Source of the DNA: Pseudomonadota bacterium
GTDB taxonomy: Bacteria > Pseudomonadota > Gammaproteobacteria > Xanthomonadales > Rhodanobacteraceae
DNA: 35,726 nucleotides
Assembly (NCBI GenBank): GCA_021818335.1
Contig: JAKAEJ010000018.1
Location: forward strand, 1 to 35,726
Direction: 5' to 3'
In this document: positions 7,943 to 16,709 of the stretch, one piece after another
Position numbering within the stretch: position 1 is the first letter of the stretch
Layout of the letters: each line of letters begins with the position of its first letter
Position numbers and translations under genes: made by a program
The notes under the pieces: model-generated
Database searches by the model: none
Told to the model about the DNA's origin: nothing
The model's input: only the letters and a program-made list of their open reading frames with translations

Positions 7943-10017
7943 ACGCGGATACCGAGTCGCGGGAACGCGGTCTTGGAATGCTCCTAGCGCTGCTGGAACG
8001 CGGCGACGTTGGCGCCGAACCTCTTGCGCGATCCATGCGGGATCTGGATCCATCAAACGGCGAACTGGCGCGTTTGCACGGTCTCGCATTGCTGGGCCAG
8101 CGGCGCAATGATGAAGCGATCGCCGCACTCAGAATCGCCACGCAACTCGCGCCAGATGCAATCGCCGGCTGGCTGAACATGACCGTCGCGGCCCGCGAAG
8201 CGGGCAATCTCGGGCTCGCCGAGCGAGCGCTGGAAGAGGCACGTCGGATTGACCCCGGGAGCCCTCTGGTATTCGATCAGTTGGGGAGCCTGCGCCGGGC
8301 TCAGGGAGATCTGGAGGGCGCGCAGGCAGCATATGAAAAAGCGCTGGCGTTGCTCCCCAACATGAGTACCGCACTGAATCTCGGTGCCGTCGAGCTGGCG
8401 TTGGGACTGTACGATGCCGCTGGCAGCCGCGCGATGGCGATGGCAATGCAACCACATGCCCCGGCGCAAGCTTTCCTGCTGCTGGCGCAAGCGCACGCGG
8501 CAAGGCGCGACTTCAACGCGGCATGGTCGGCATGCACAGAGGGTCTGGTCCGGTATCCAGAGGATCTGCAATTGCAATTCCAGGCCGGGCTGGTCGCCGA
8601 GGAACGAGGCGATCACGAGAGCGCAGCCCAGCACTATCGCGATGCGGTGGCAAGAGACGGGGGCAACGTCCGGCTTGTCGCGCAATTGCAGTTTGTCGAG
8701 CGTCAATGCTGCGACTGGCGCAACGTGCGTTCCCGGAGCATCTGGCTGCGCGAGCAACTGACCCTTGGCCGTGCAGGCATTGCACCCTTTGCATTCCTGG
8801 CGGAACCAGCGACACCCGCCGAGCAGCGCCAGTGTGCAGAACTCGCCGCACGCGACATGGTCGCAGATCGATCCTGCCGACCATTGGACGGAACGCAACG
8901 CCCATGGCGACCGACAGAGGCGCCAATGCGCGTCGGCATGCTGTCCGCTGGGTTTCATGAGCATGCCACGGCCCTGCTAGCCACGCCCATGCTGGAGGCA
9001 CTGGCCGCGGACCGGACACTGGCGTTGCGCCTCTACGCGCTCAGCCCCGACGATGGTGGGCCGTACCGCCGTCGGATTGCTGCCTGCGCACCGTTGCTCG
9101 ATGCCAGCAAACTCACCAACGCGGCGTTGGCGGAGCGCATTCGCAAAGACGCTCTGGATGTTCTGGTGGACGTCGAGGGCTGGTGCGGTGGTGGTCGCCC
9201 CCAACTCGTCGCCAGCCGACTCGCGCCTTTGCAGGTGCTATGGCTGGGTTTCCCGGGGACCGGTGGCGCAATTTGGTGGGATGCACTGATTGCCGACGAT
9301 TTCGTCATACCGCCGGAGCAGCGCATCGACTACCGGGAGGAGGTGGCCTGTCTGCCACGGTGCTATCAACCAGCAGACGCGTCCCGAACGATCATCCCAC
9401 CGCCTGCGCGAAGCGAACTGGGCCTGCCACAACAAGGGATGGTCTATTCCTGCTTTGGACAGAACTACAAATTGACCCCAGACTGGCACGCTGCATTCAT
9501 GGACATCCTGCGCAGCGTGCCGAATAGCGTACTCTGGTTTCTCGCGAGCCATGACGCAGCTCACGAGCGATTGCGGGCCGCCGCGCGAACAGCGGGCATC
9601 GATCCGTCCCGCATGATTTTCGCAATGCGGCGCCCGCATGGTGAGTACCTTGGCCTCCTGCAGCGCGCTGATCTGATGCTGGATACGCTTCCCTACAACG
9701 CCCATACCACCGCCAGCGATGCACTGTATGCTGGTTGTCCCGTGCTTACCTGCCCAGGAACGACATTCGCGGGCCGCGTGGCAGGAAGTCTCAATCACCA
9801 CTTGGGCCTTACGGATTGCAACGCCCACGACCGTGCTGATTTCTGCAGGCGTGCGGTCGAGTTGGGTCTTGATCCATCGGCGCGCGCATCGCTCCGCGCT
9901 CGCGTTGCAACGGCGCGGAATGGCGGCGTGTTCGATGCTGGGGGCTACGCTCATGACTTCGCATCCCTGCTTCGCAGGCTTCACGAACGCCGCCAGCGCG
10001 GCTTGATGGCCCATTGA
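7939..10017 (+). CDS. TPR-GT41 glycosyltransferase, O-GlcNAc-transferase (OGT/SPINDLY) like
   Basis: This 692-residue cytoplasmic protein has no signal peptide. Residues 1-300 are TPR-type helical repeats (such as [19 protein letters not shown] and [18 protein letters not shown]). Residues about 330-690 are a GT41 catalytic region. The conserved active-site His is residue 342 in [10 protein letters not shown]. The first lobe ends with [20 protein letters not shown], and the nucleotide-phosphate-binding Lys is residue 511 in [25 protein letters not shown] (582-596) and [15 protein letters not shown] bind UDP in relatives. It strongly resembles the structurally studied OGT homologue of Xanthomonas campestris as I recall it. 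The family transfers GlcNAc, or fucose in SPINDLY proteins, to Ser/Thr. The donor and target here are unknown. It is coupled to prfA by ATGA. Confidence 0.9.
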   Translation: MNADTESRERGLGMLLALLERGDVGAEPLARSMRDLDPSNGELARLHGLALLGQRRNDEAIAALRIATQLAPDAIAGWLNMTVAAREAGNLGLAERALEEARRIDPGSPLVFDQLGSLRRAQGDLEGAQAAYEKALALLPNMSTALNLGAVELALGLYDAAGSRAMAMAMQPHAPAQAFLLLAQAHAARRDFNAAWSACTEGLVRYPEDLQLQFQAGLVAEERGDHESAAQHYRDAVARDGGNVRLVAQLQFVERQCCDWRNVRSRSIWLREQLTLGRAGIAPFAFLAEPATPAEQRQCAELAARDMVADRSCRPLDGTQRPWRPTEAPMRVGMLSAGFHEHATALLATPMLEALAADRTLALRLYALSPDDGGPYRRRIAACAPLLDASKLTNAALAERIRKDALDVLVDVEGWCGGGRPQLVASRLAPLQVLWLGFPGTGGAIWWDALIADDFVIPPEQRIDYREEVACLPRCYQPADASRTIIPPPARSELGLPQQGMVYSCFGQNYKLTPDWHAAFMDILRSVPNSVLWFLASHDAAHERLRAAARTAGIDPSRMIFAMRRPHGEYLGLLQRADLMLDTLPYNAHTTASDALYAGCPVLTCPGTTFAGRVAGSLNHHLGLTDCNAHDRADFCRRAVELGLDPSARASLRARVATARNGGVFDAGGYAHDFASLLRRLHERRQRGLMAH

Positions 10018-10097
10018 TGTACCCCACACCGCTACCATCCTTGTGCGCACCGCAGGACTCAACGACGGTGTGCTCCTACTGGCAAGGCAGGTAACCG

Positions 10098-11276
10098 ATG
10101 GGCCACCATATTCCGGCTGACTTCGACACGCTGGCCGTTCGGGCCGGCCAGGTCCGCGGCAGCGAAGGCGAACACGCCGAGGCGATTTACCCGACTTCAA
10201 GCTTCGCCTATGCAAGCGCGGCCGAGGCAGCCGCGCGCTTTGCGGGATCCTCGCCCGGCAACGTCTATTCGCGGTTCACCAATCCAACGGTGCGCACTTT
10301 CGAGCAGCGCTTGGCCGCACTCGAGGGCGGAGCCGCTTGCGTGGCAACGGCCTCCGGCATGGCTGCAATCCTCTCGACCTGCATGGCTTTGCTGAAGCAA
10401 GGCGATCACGTCGTGTGCTCGCGGAGCGTATTCGGCTCGACGGTCGCACTGTTCGAACGCTACCTGACACGTTTCGGAATCTCAGTGGATTTTGTGCCAC
10501 AGGCCGATCCCGCCGCGTGGGCTGCGGCCATGCGACCGGCAACGCGGCTGCTTTTTGCCGAGACGCCATCGAATCCGTTGACTGAGGTAGCCGACATACG
10601 TGCGCTTGCCGCAATTGCCCATGCTCGGGGCGCCCTGTTGGCTGTCGACAACTGTTTCTGCACGCCGGCGCTGCAACGGCCGCTCGCGCTGGGCGCAGAC
10701 CTTGTGATCCATTCCGCAACCAAATACATCGATGGCCAAGGTCGGTGCCTGGGCGGCGCCGTCGTGGGCGACGCAGATCGCGTTGGCAAGGAGGTGTTCG
10801 CATTCCTTCGCACTGCGGGACCCAGCATGAGTCCGTTCAACGCTTGGGTCTTCCTGAAAGGCTTGGAGACGCTCCGACTTCGCATGCGAGCGCACTGCGA
10901 CAACGCACTGCGCGTTGCCCAGTGGCTGCAGGAACACCCCGCAGTCGAGCGCGTCCACTACCCTGGTCTCCCGTCGCACCCCCAGCATGCGCTTGCGCAA
11001 GTTCAGCAAGACGGCTTCGGCGGTATCGTTTCGTTTGAAGTTCGGGGCGGCCAAGACGCTGCATGGCGCGTGGTCGATGCCACCCGTCTGATCTCGATCA
11101 CGGGCAACCTTGGCGATGCCAAGAGCACGATTACCCATCCTGCCACCACGACCCACGCTCGCCTCAGCGCCAACCAACGCGTCGAGGCAGGGATTGCGGA
11201 CGGACTTGTGCGCGTTTCGGTGGGCCTCGAAGCCGTCGAAGACATCATCGCGGACCTAGCTCGAGGGTTGGATTGA
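10098..11276 (+). CDS. metZ: O-succinylhomoserine sulfhydrylase
   Basis: A PLP-dependent Cys/Met-metabolism enzyme of 392 residues that makes homocysteine directly from O-succinylhomoserine and sulfide. The schiff-base Lys is residue 209 in HSATKYIDGQGR. NVYSRFTNPTVRTFEQRLAALEGG (about 55-78) and VDNCFCTPALQRPLALGADLV (about 183-203) are classical family segments. The QGRCLGGAVVG stretch after the lysine and the ending SVGLEAVEDIIADL favour MetZ over MetB or MetC. O-acetylhomoserine as substrate cannot be excluded from sequence alone. It stands as its own unit, 80 bases after the GT41 gene, with a purine-rich AAGGCAGG about five bases before the ATG. No methionine-pathway partner lies next to it. 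Confidence 0.92.
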   Translation: MGHHIPADFDTLAVRAGQVRGSEGEHAEAIYPTSSFAYASAAEAAARFAGSSPGNVYSRFTNPTVRTFEQRLAALEGGAACVATASGMAAILSTCMALLKQGDHVVCSRSVFGSTVALFERYLTRFGISVDFVPQADPAAWAAAMRPATRLLFAETPSNPLTEVADIRALAAIAHARGALLAVDNCFCTPALQRPLALGADLVIHSATKYIDGQGRCLGGAVVGDADRVGKEVFAFLRTAGPSMSPFNAWVFLKGLETLRLRMRAHCDNALRVAQWLQEHPAVERVHYPGLPSHPQHALAQVQQDGFGGIVSFEVRGGQDAAWRVVDATRLISITGNLGDAKSTITHPATTTHARLSANQRVEAGIADGLVRVSVGLEAVEDIIADLARGLD

Positions 11277-11405
11277 GTCCATCGCGGAAACACCGGCGCC
11301 GCTCCGGCGTGAGCCCATGGTCGACTGGTTCATGATGAGTTTGTCGCGCGCCTAGTGCCGATCCGGGCGGCTGGTGGCACCATCGCCACTTGGTGACTGC
11401 CGGTC

Positions 11406-12197
11406 ATGGCCATGCCCAAACTCATCAAGCGAAAGGACTACGAGAGGCTATTGGCGAACCTGCAGATCGAGTTGATCGAGCTGCAGCGATGGGTAAAGCT
11501 CCGCGGCCGCCGAGTCTGCGTCCTATTCGAAGGGCGAGATGCTGCGGGCAAAGGTGGGGCCATCAAGGCTATTACCGAGAAGCTGGAGACCAGACACTAC
11601 CGAATTGTGGCCTTGGCAAAGCCCAACGAGGTCGAGCAGGGACAATGGTATTTTCAGCGCTATGTGGCCCAACTGCCTCGTGCGGGTGAACTGGTCCTGT
11701 TCGATCGAAGTTGGTACAACCGGGCCGTAGTCGAACCGGCCATGGGCTTCTGCACGCAAACCCAGTACCGCCGATTCCTGGATGATTGTCCGGTGTTCGA
11801 GGAATTGATCGCGCGTGACGGCATCATCCTGTTGAAGTATTGGCTTTCTGTGGATCAGGCTGAGCAGGAACGGCGATTCAGGGATCGCGCCGACGATCCG
11901 GTCAAGCGCTGGAAGCTCTCGCCGGTGGACATCGCGAGCCGGCAGGCGTATGCGGAAATTGGGCGCCTGCGCGATGTCATGCTCGCCCGCACGCATCGCG
12001 CTCATGCGCCATGGTTCGTGGTGGACTACAACGACCAGCGCCATGGACGCCTGACCCTGATTCGGCACTTGCTCAACCAATTTCCCGACCACCGGATGGC
12101 CGCGCCACGCGCACGATTACCCCGCTTGCGGCACAAACCCTTGCGCGAGGGGCTGGGTGACCCAGGGTTCCGCGTCCCTCCTTGGCCCGCTGATTGA
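11406..12197 (+). CDS. ppk2: Polyphosphate kinase 2 family protein
   Basis: A single-domain PPK2 of 263 residues with a P-loop kinase fold. The Walker A motif is GRDAAGKGG (43-51) in VLFEGRDAAGKGGAIKAI. The Walker B/lid region is LVLFDRSWYNRAVVEP with Asp100. The RRFRDRADDPVKRWKLSPVD lid helix lies near 160-180. PPK2 enzymes move phosphate between polyphosphate and nucleoside mono- or diphosphates, usually in the direction of nucleotide synthesis; the preferred nucleotide cannot be read from this sequence. The last 35 residues are an Arg/Pro-rich tail beyond the kinase domain. The ATG at 11412 is an alternative start. It has no obvious operon partner: metZ ends 129 bases upstream, and acyP converges on it 41 bases downstream. 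Confidence 0.93.
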   Translation: MAMPKLIKRKDYERLLANLQIELIELQRWVKLRGRRVCVLFEGRDAAGKGGAIKAITEKLETRHYRIVALAKPNEVEQGQWYFQRYVAQLPRAGELVLFDRSWYNRAVVEPAMGFCTQTQYRRFLDDCPVFEELIARDGIILLKYWLSVDQAEQERRFRDRADDPVKRWKLSPVDIASRQAYAEIGRLRDVMLARTHRAHAPWFVVDYNDQRHGRLTLIRHLLNQFPDHRMAAPRARLPRLRHKPLREGLGDPGFRVPPWPAD

Positions 12198-12238
12198 ACG
12201 ACATTCCAATTGGAGTTGCCCAGCGACAGATGCTCTCC

Positions 12239-12511
12239 TCACCGAATGGCAAAGCCATCGAAGTCTGCGCCGCCATCCACGGCGGGTAACTCGTGCAAAG
12301 CATCCACCTTTGCTGCAGGGGGGCCAACTCGCAGCCAGCGAGAAAATTGTTCTAGCGCGACGTCGGCGCCCCAGGCGACCACCTCAACGCTTCCATCGCC
12401 AAGGTTCCTCACGTAGCCGCGCAGGCCCAATGCCAGCGCGCGATCCCGTGCGTGCGCCCGAAACGAAACCCCCTGCACTCGTCCAACAACGCACCAATGC
12501 CGCGACTTCAT
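12239..12511 (-). CDS. acyP: Acylphosphatase
   Basis: A small 90-residue cytoplasmic enzyme that hydrolyses acyl-phosphates such as carbamoyl or acetyl phosphate. The family motifs are intact: VVGRVQGVSFRAHARDRA contains the phosphate-binding loop and catalytic Arg18, and GLRGYVRNLGDGSVEVVAWG contains catalytic Asn36. The end DFDGFAIR matches the usual F-x-I-R type ending. Its start codon overlaps the stop of the upstream tlpA-like gene (ATGA, 12508-12511), so it is the second gene of a two-gene operon. Why it should be coupled to an exported thioredoxin is not evident. Confidence 0.95.
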   Translation of the reverse strand: MKSRHWCVVGRVQGVSFRAHARDRALALGLRGYVRNLGDGSVEVVAWGADVALEQFSRWLRVGPPAAKVDALHELPAVDGGADFDGFAIR

Positions 12512-13029
12512 GGCGCGGGCCAGTTCTTGTGCAAGGCCCGCGCGGCATCAATGGCAGCATCCAGCCGACCCGCGTTCACGGGACCTACCAAGTGCCGCAC
12601 CACGCGTCCATCAGGCGCGATGAGAAAGGTCGAAGGCAGGTCCTCCGGCTCGGGCAGCGCCTTGGGGGGATTTTCGAGATTCACCAGTGCCACCGGGTAG
12701 CTTACCGGATGGCCCTGCATGAACTTCGCAAAGTTGCTGGGCGAAATGCCGTCATAGGCAAGGCCAAGAGCGGCCACGTGCTCGCCGTGTGCCCTGACCC
12801 AGGCCGACAGCGCCGGCATTTCCCGCAAGCAAGGTCCACACCATGTCGCCCATTGGTTGAGCACGACCCATTTACCGCGTTCTGCGGCAAGATTGAACCG
12901 GCCACCACCAAAGGTTCGGAGATTCAACGCCGGAATCGAACCCTGCACGGCTGATGGCTGCGCCGCAAGCGCCGGAACAAAAGGCGATGCAACGAGCAGC
13001 ACGAAGACATAGACGTTGATACGCTTCAT
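12508..13029 (-). CDS. TlpA-family exported thioredoxin-like protein
   Basis: A 173-residue redox protein of the TlpA/ResA/DsbE group. From the ATG at 13029 it has a short basic start and a hydrophobic signal (VYVFVLLVASPFVPALAA), with a probable AxA cleavage near residue 23. The redox site is WATWCGPCLREMPALS with Cys64 and Cys67. The cis-proline region is DLPSTFLIAPDGRV. It should act in the periplasm as a thiol reductase, for example in cytochrome c maturation or in keeping a partner reduced. The partner is not identifiable here, because no cytochrome genes adjoin. A longer start at 13038 is possible, but a GGGA sequence fits the 13029 start better. It is coupled to acyP by ATGA. Confidence 0.88.
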   Translation of the reverse strand: MKRINVYVFVLLVASPFVPALAAQPSAVQGSIPALNLRTFGGGRFNLAAERGKWVVLNQWATWCGPCLREMPALSAWVRAHGEHVAALGLAYDGISPSNFAKFMQGHPVSYPVALVNLENPPKALPEPEDLPSTFLIAPDGRVVRHLVGPVNAGRLDAAIDAARALHKNWPAP

Positions 13030-13052
13030 TGCAGGCATTCCCGTTCACGTGG

Positions 13053-14321
13053 CTACAGACGCGAATCGTGCCGCACAGTCCGTGAAGCATCTGTTGCCGT
13101 ATACAGGCTGTTTAAGTCGCCCGCCAGTCCAGCCTCCACCGATCGTCCCAGATCCTCCAGCTGCGCCGCTAGCACCATGGGCAGACCCCGTGCAGCGCTG
13201 GCAATAAGCGCCGACGAGGCAGGTAGTCGGTAATGCCCGGCGGCATAGAGATCAGCAAGACGCACGCCGTGCAAACTGCGGGTCAACAGCCATTCACCCA
13301 GCTCATCGCGACGCAAAAGCCGGGCACGCTCAAGCTCGTCAAGGTAACGAGCCAAGCTATCCTCGCTCAGGAAAGGAAGCGCGGCGCGCAAAGCCGAATT
13401 ATCCATGCCGACCCCCCGTTGCTGTGCATCGGCCATTGCCGCCAGCAACTTGAGCAGGCCAATGAATTCGGTACCGGGCGGCAGCCGCTGGGCCTCCGGT
13501 ACATACTGGAAGGCGGCGAAGGCGGCCGTAAGGGACGCACCAGCAAGGACCACAGCCCAAGACACGTACAGCCAGACCAGGAAAATCGGTACCGCGGCCA
13601 GCGCGCCGTAGAGTATCCGGTAGCTTGCTGCGTGCAACGCATAGAGCGCGAACCCCTGGCGAGCCGCCGAGAAGGCGACGGTCGCCAGCAGCGATCCGGC
13701 CAGCGCATGGCGCAATGCCACCCGTCGCGCTGGGAGCAGCAAATACATGCTCAGGAGACCTGCCCAGGTAATGAGAAATGGTGCCACGTCAAGCAGGTAG
13801 CCGCTCGCGCCCAGCGCCCGATTGGCTTGGGCCAGCAGTGGAAGCGCTAGCAGATAACTGCTCACCGCCAGGCCACCCACCACCAACAGGGGGCCCAGCG
13901 TCAGCGCAGCCCAATACGTCAGGAATCTCAGCACGCCGTGACGACGATGTGTGACTCGCCAGATCCGGTTGAAACGGTCCTCGATCGCGGCCATCATCAA
14001 TAGCGCGCTCGCAAGCACCGCCGCGATGCCAATCGCCGTCATCCTGCTCGCGTTCGCAACAAATCCCATGAGCGCGTGCTCGACCGCGCTGCCAGCGGCT
14101 GGAACCATATTGCGGAAGACGAACGCAGAGACCGTGCTGCTCCAACGACCCCATGCGGGGAACATGGCCATGATGCCGAGAGCGGTTGCCAGCGCCGGCA
14201 CGAGAGCAAAGACCGTCGTATACGCTAACGCACCTGCCGTTTCCAACAGCCGGTCCTCGCGCAACCGCCGCATGGCGAACACGGCAAACGCGCGCACTAG
14301 TTCGCGATCCATCCTCTTCAT
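13053..14321 (-). CDS. YihY-family (formerly 'RNase BN/BrkB') inner-membrane protein
   Basis: A 422-residue protein with about six transmembrane helices in its first 290 residues and a cytoplasmic C-terminal tail of about 130 residues. Family signatures include LLETAGALAYTTVFALVPAL near the N-terminus, IEDRFNRIWRV after the second helix, RILYGALAAVPIFLVWLYVSW, and VVLAGASLTAAF. The tail contains a winged-helix-like stretch (LRAALPFLSEDSLARYLDELERARLL). The family was once called RNase BN, but that activity belongs to another gene; its role remains poorly defined. I placed the start at ATG 14321 (MKRMDRELV); frames reaching 14351 are possible. It diverges from wrbA across 75 bases, as in related genomes. 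Confidence 0.88.
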   Translation of the reverse strand: MKRMDRELVRAFAVFAMRRLREDRLLETAGALAYTTVFALVPALATALGIMAMFPAWGRWSSTVSAFVFRNMVPAAGSAVEHALMGFVANASRMTAIGIAAVLASALLMMAAIEDRFNRIWRVTHRRHGVLRFLTYWAALTLGPLLVVGGLAVSSYLLALPLLAQANRALGASGYLLDVAPFLITWAGLLSMYLLLPARRVALRHALAGSLLATVAFSAARQGFALYALHAASYRILYGALAAVPIFLVWLYVSWAVVLAGASLTAAFAAFQYVPEAQRLPPGTEFIGLLKLLAAMADAQQRGVGMDNSALRAALPFLSEDSLARYLDELERARLLRRDELGEWLLTRSLHGVRLADLYAAGHYRLPASSALIASAARGLPMVLAAQLEDLGRSVEAGLAGDLNSLYTATDASRTVRHDSRL

Positions 14322-14348
14322 GCTTCTCAGCCTACCCCAGCGCCATGA

Positions 14349-15369
<1,021 letters not shown>

Positions 15370-15370
<1 letters not shown>

Positions 15371-16257
15371 TGGACCTACTTTACGTCGACGTGTTCGGCA
15401 ACGGTGCGTTTACTGGCAATCCACTAGCCGTGGTAAAGGCCGAAGCCACGCTTGACGCGCGTCAGATGCAGACGGTCGCCGCGTGGCTAAACCTCTCCGA
15501 GACAGCCTTCCTCCTACCGCCCGAGGATCGACTGGCCGACTACCGGGTGCGCATTTTCACTCCTCGCCAGGAACTGTCATTTGCCGGACATCCCAGCGTG
15601 GGCGCGGCCTGGGCCGCAATACACTGGCGCCTCATGCCAAGTGAAGGCGGCTTGCGCATGCAGCAGTGCGGTGCGGGCTTGCTGCCCGTGCGCGTCGATG
15701 ATCCATCCACCCACTCCCGCATCCACGTGAAGTCACCGACGGCGCGCTTGCAGACGACGATCGAGCCCCAGCGGTTACTGGAGATGACGCGAACGGCACT
15801 CGGAACCCCGTTGGTTGGGCAAGCGCAAATCGTCGACGTCGGTGCCGTCTGGCTGTTGGCCAACCTGGGCCAGTCGAATCGCGTGCGTGCGCTGCAACCG
15901 AATTTGTCGGCGGTGGCGAGCCTCACCAGTGAATTGGGCTGTGTCGGCATCGCCGTGTTCGGTCGAGAGACGTTGGGCGCGGCTGCTCTTGCTGTACGTG
16001 CCTTTTGCCCGGGCGATGGCATCGCCGAAGATCCTGTCACTGGCAGCGCAAATGCCGCCATTGGCACCCTGCTGCACGCCACTGGCCAGTTGCCCGGGCC
16101 TCGCTATGAAGTCAGTCAGGGACGCGAGATAGGCAGAGATGGCCACGTCTTGGTCGAAGTGGAGAATGACGGAACGGTCTGGATTGGTGGCGCCTGCACG
16201 ACTTGTATCGAAGGCTTCCTGGAGTATCCGACAGCGCCTCAGCGACTGACCGCATAG
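15370..16257 (+). CDS. PhzF-family isomerase/epimerase
   Basis: A 295-residue protein of the PhzF/YddE family (diaminopimelate-epimerase-like fold). It starts MDLLYVDVFGNGAFTGNPLAVV, the family opening. The catalytic Glu is residue 44 in NLSETAFLLP. RIFTPRQELSFAGHPSVGAAW (about 60-80) and IAEDPVTGSANAA in the second half are the other signatures. The family includes the PhzF isomerase of phenazine synthesis, but most members have no known substrate. No phenazine genes lie nearby, so the specific reaction is unknown. The ATG at 15370 shares its A with the stop of the DUF2069 gene (TGATG), fixing the start; the longer open frame upstream is a shadow of wrbA/DUF2069. Its 3' end overlaps the convergent lipoprotein gene by 19 bases. 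Confidence 0.92.
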
Positions 16258-16709
16258 ATCGGCGGCGTGACCGCACTCACGCCTGGCACGCGTGCGAGTG
16301 ACTCGAGGTTGGCAGGAGCAACCCACCCCTGAACCACGCCGAATGTCACAACGGCCGACGTTTGCCGAAGTCCTGCGCGCTGCAATGCCTCAACCAGCGC
16401 ATCAGTGATTGCCGCCGCATGCACGTAGACTTGCAGGCGACCTGCTGCATCTGCCCGCACCCGACCTCGCGCGTAACGTGAAGGACTCGCGCCTTGCCGA
16501 AGTGCCGCCGCCGCCGCCCTGAGCTCAGGCGCAATCGTGGCAATCGCCGGAGTCCCGGCCGCTGCAGGAAGCAGGTCTGATGCAGACGACCGCACGCCAC
16601 CAACCGGCGCGGCCGAACAACCCGCGATGGCAATCAGTGCTGGCAAAATCAGCGGCAGAAGCGGCGTTGCGGGAAACAGACGACCGATTGTGTGCGTGAA
16701 CGTGGCCAT
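16239..16709 (-). CDS. Small lipoprotein of unknown function, coupled to the hybrid sensor kinase
   Basis: A 156-residue protein that I cannot assign to a named family. The N-terminus has a long hydrophobic signal followed by the lipobox AIAGC (Cys about residue 30, Ser at +2), so it is probably an outer-membrane or periplasm-facing lipoprotein. After an Ala-rich linker there is one compact alpha/beta unit: RLQVYVHAAAITDALVEAL, then QTSAVVTFGVVQGWVAPANLESLARVPGVSAVTPP. This beta-alpha-beta-beta-alpha-beta pattern loosely recalls propeptide-like or ferredoxin-like domains of secreted bacterial proteins; that comparison is inference. Its start overlaps the kinase stop by one base (TGATG), so it is translated with the kinase and could serve as a sensory accessory. 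It converges on phzF with a 19-base overlap. Confidence 0.75.
   Translation of the reverse strand: MATFTHTIGRLFPATPLLPLILPALIAIAGCSAAPVGGVRSSASDLLPAAAGTPAIATIAPELRAAAAALRQGASPSRYARGRVRADAAGRLQVYVHAAAITDALVEALQRAGLRQTSAVVTFGVVQGWVAPANLESLARVPGVSAVTPPIYAVSR

Noticed and set aside
8053-8964. 303-residue minus-strand frame opposite the GT41 gene
   Set aside because: It is a shadow of the TPR repeats; rich in Cys, Gln and His with no recognisable domain.
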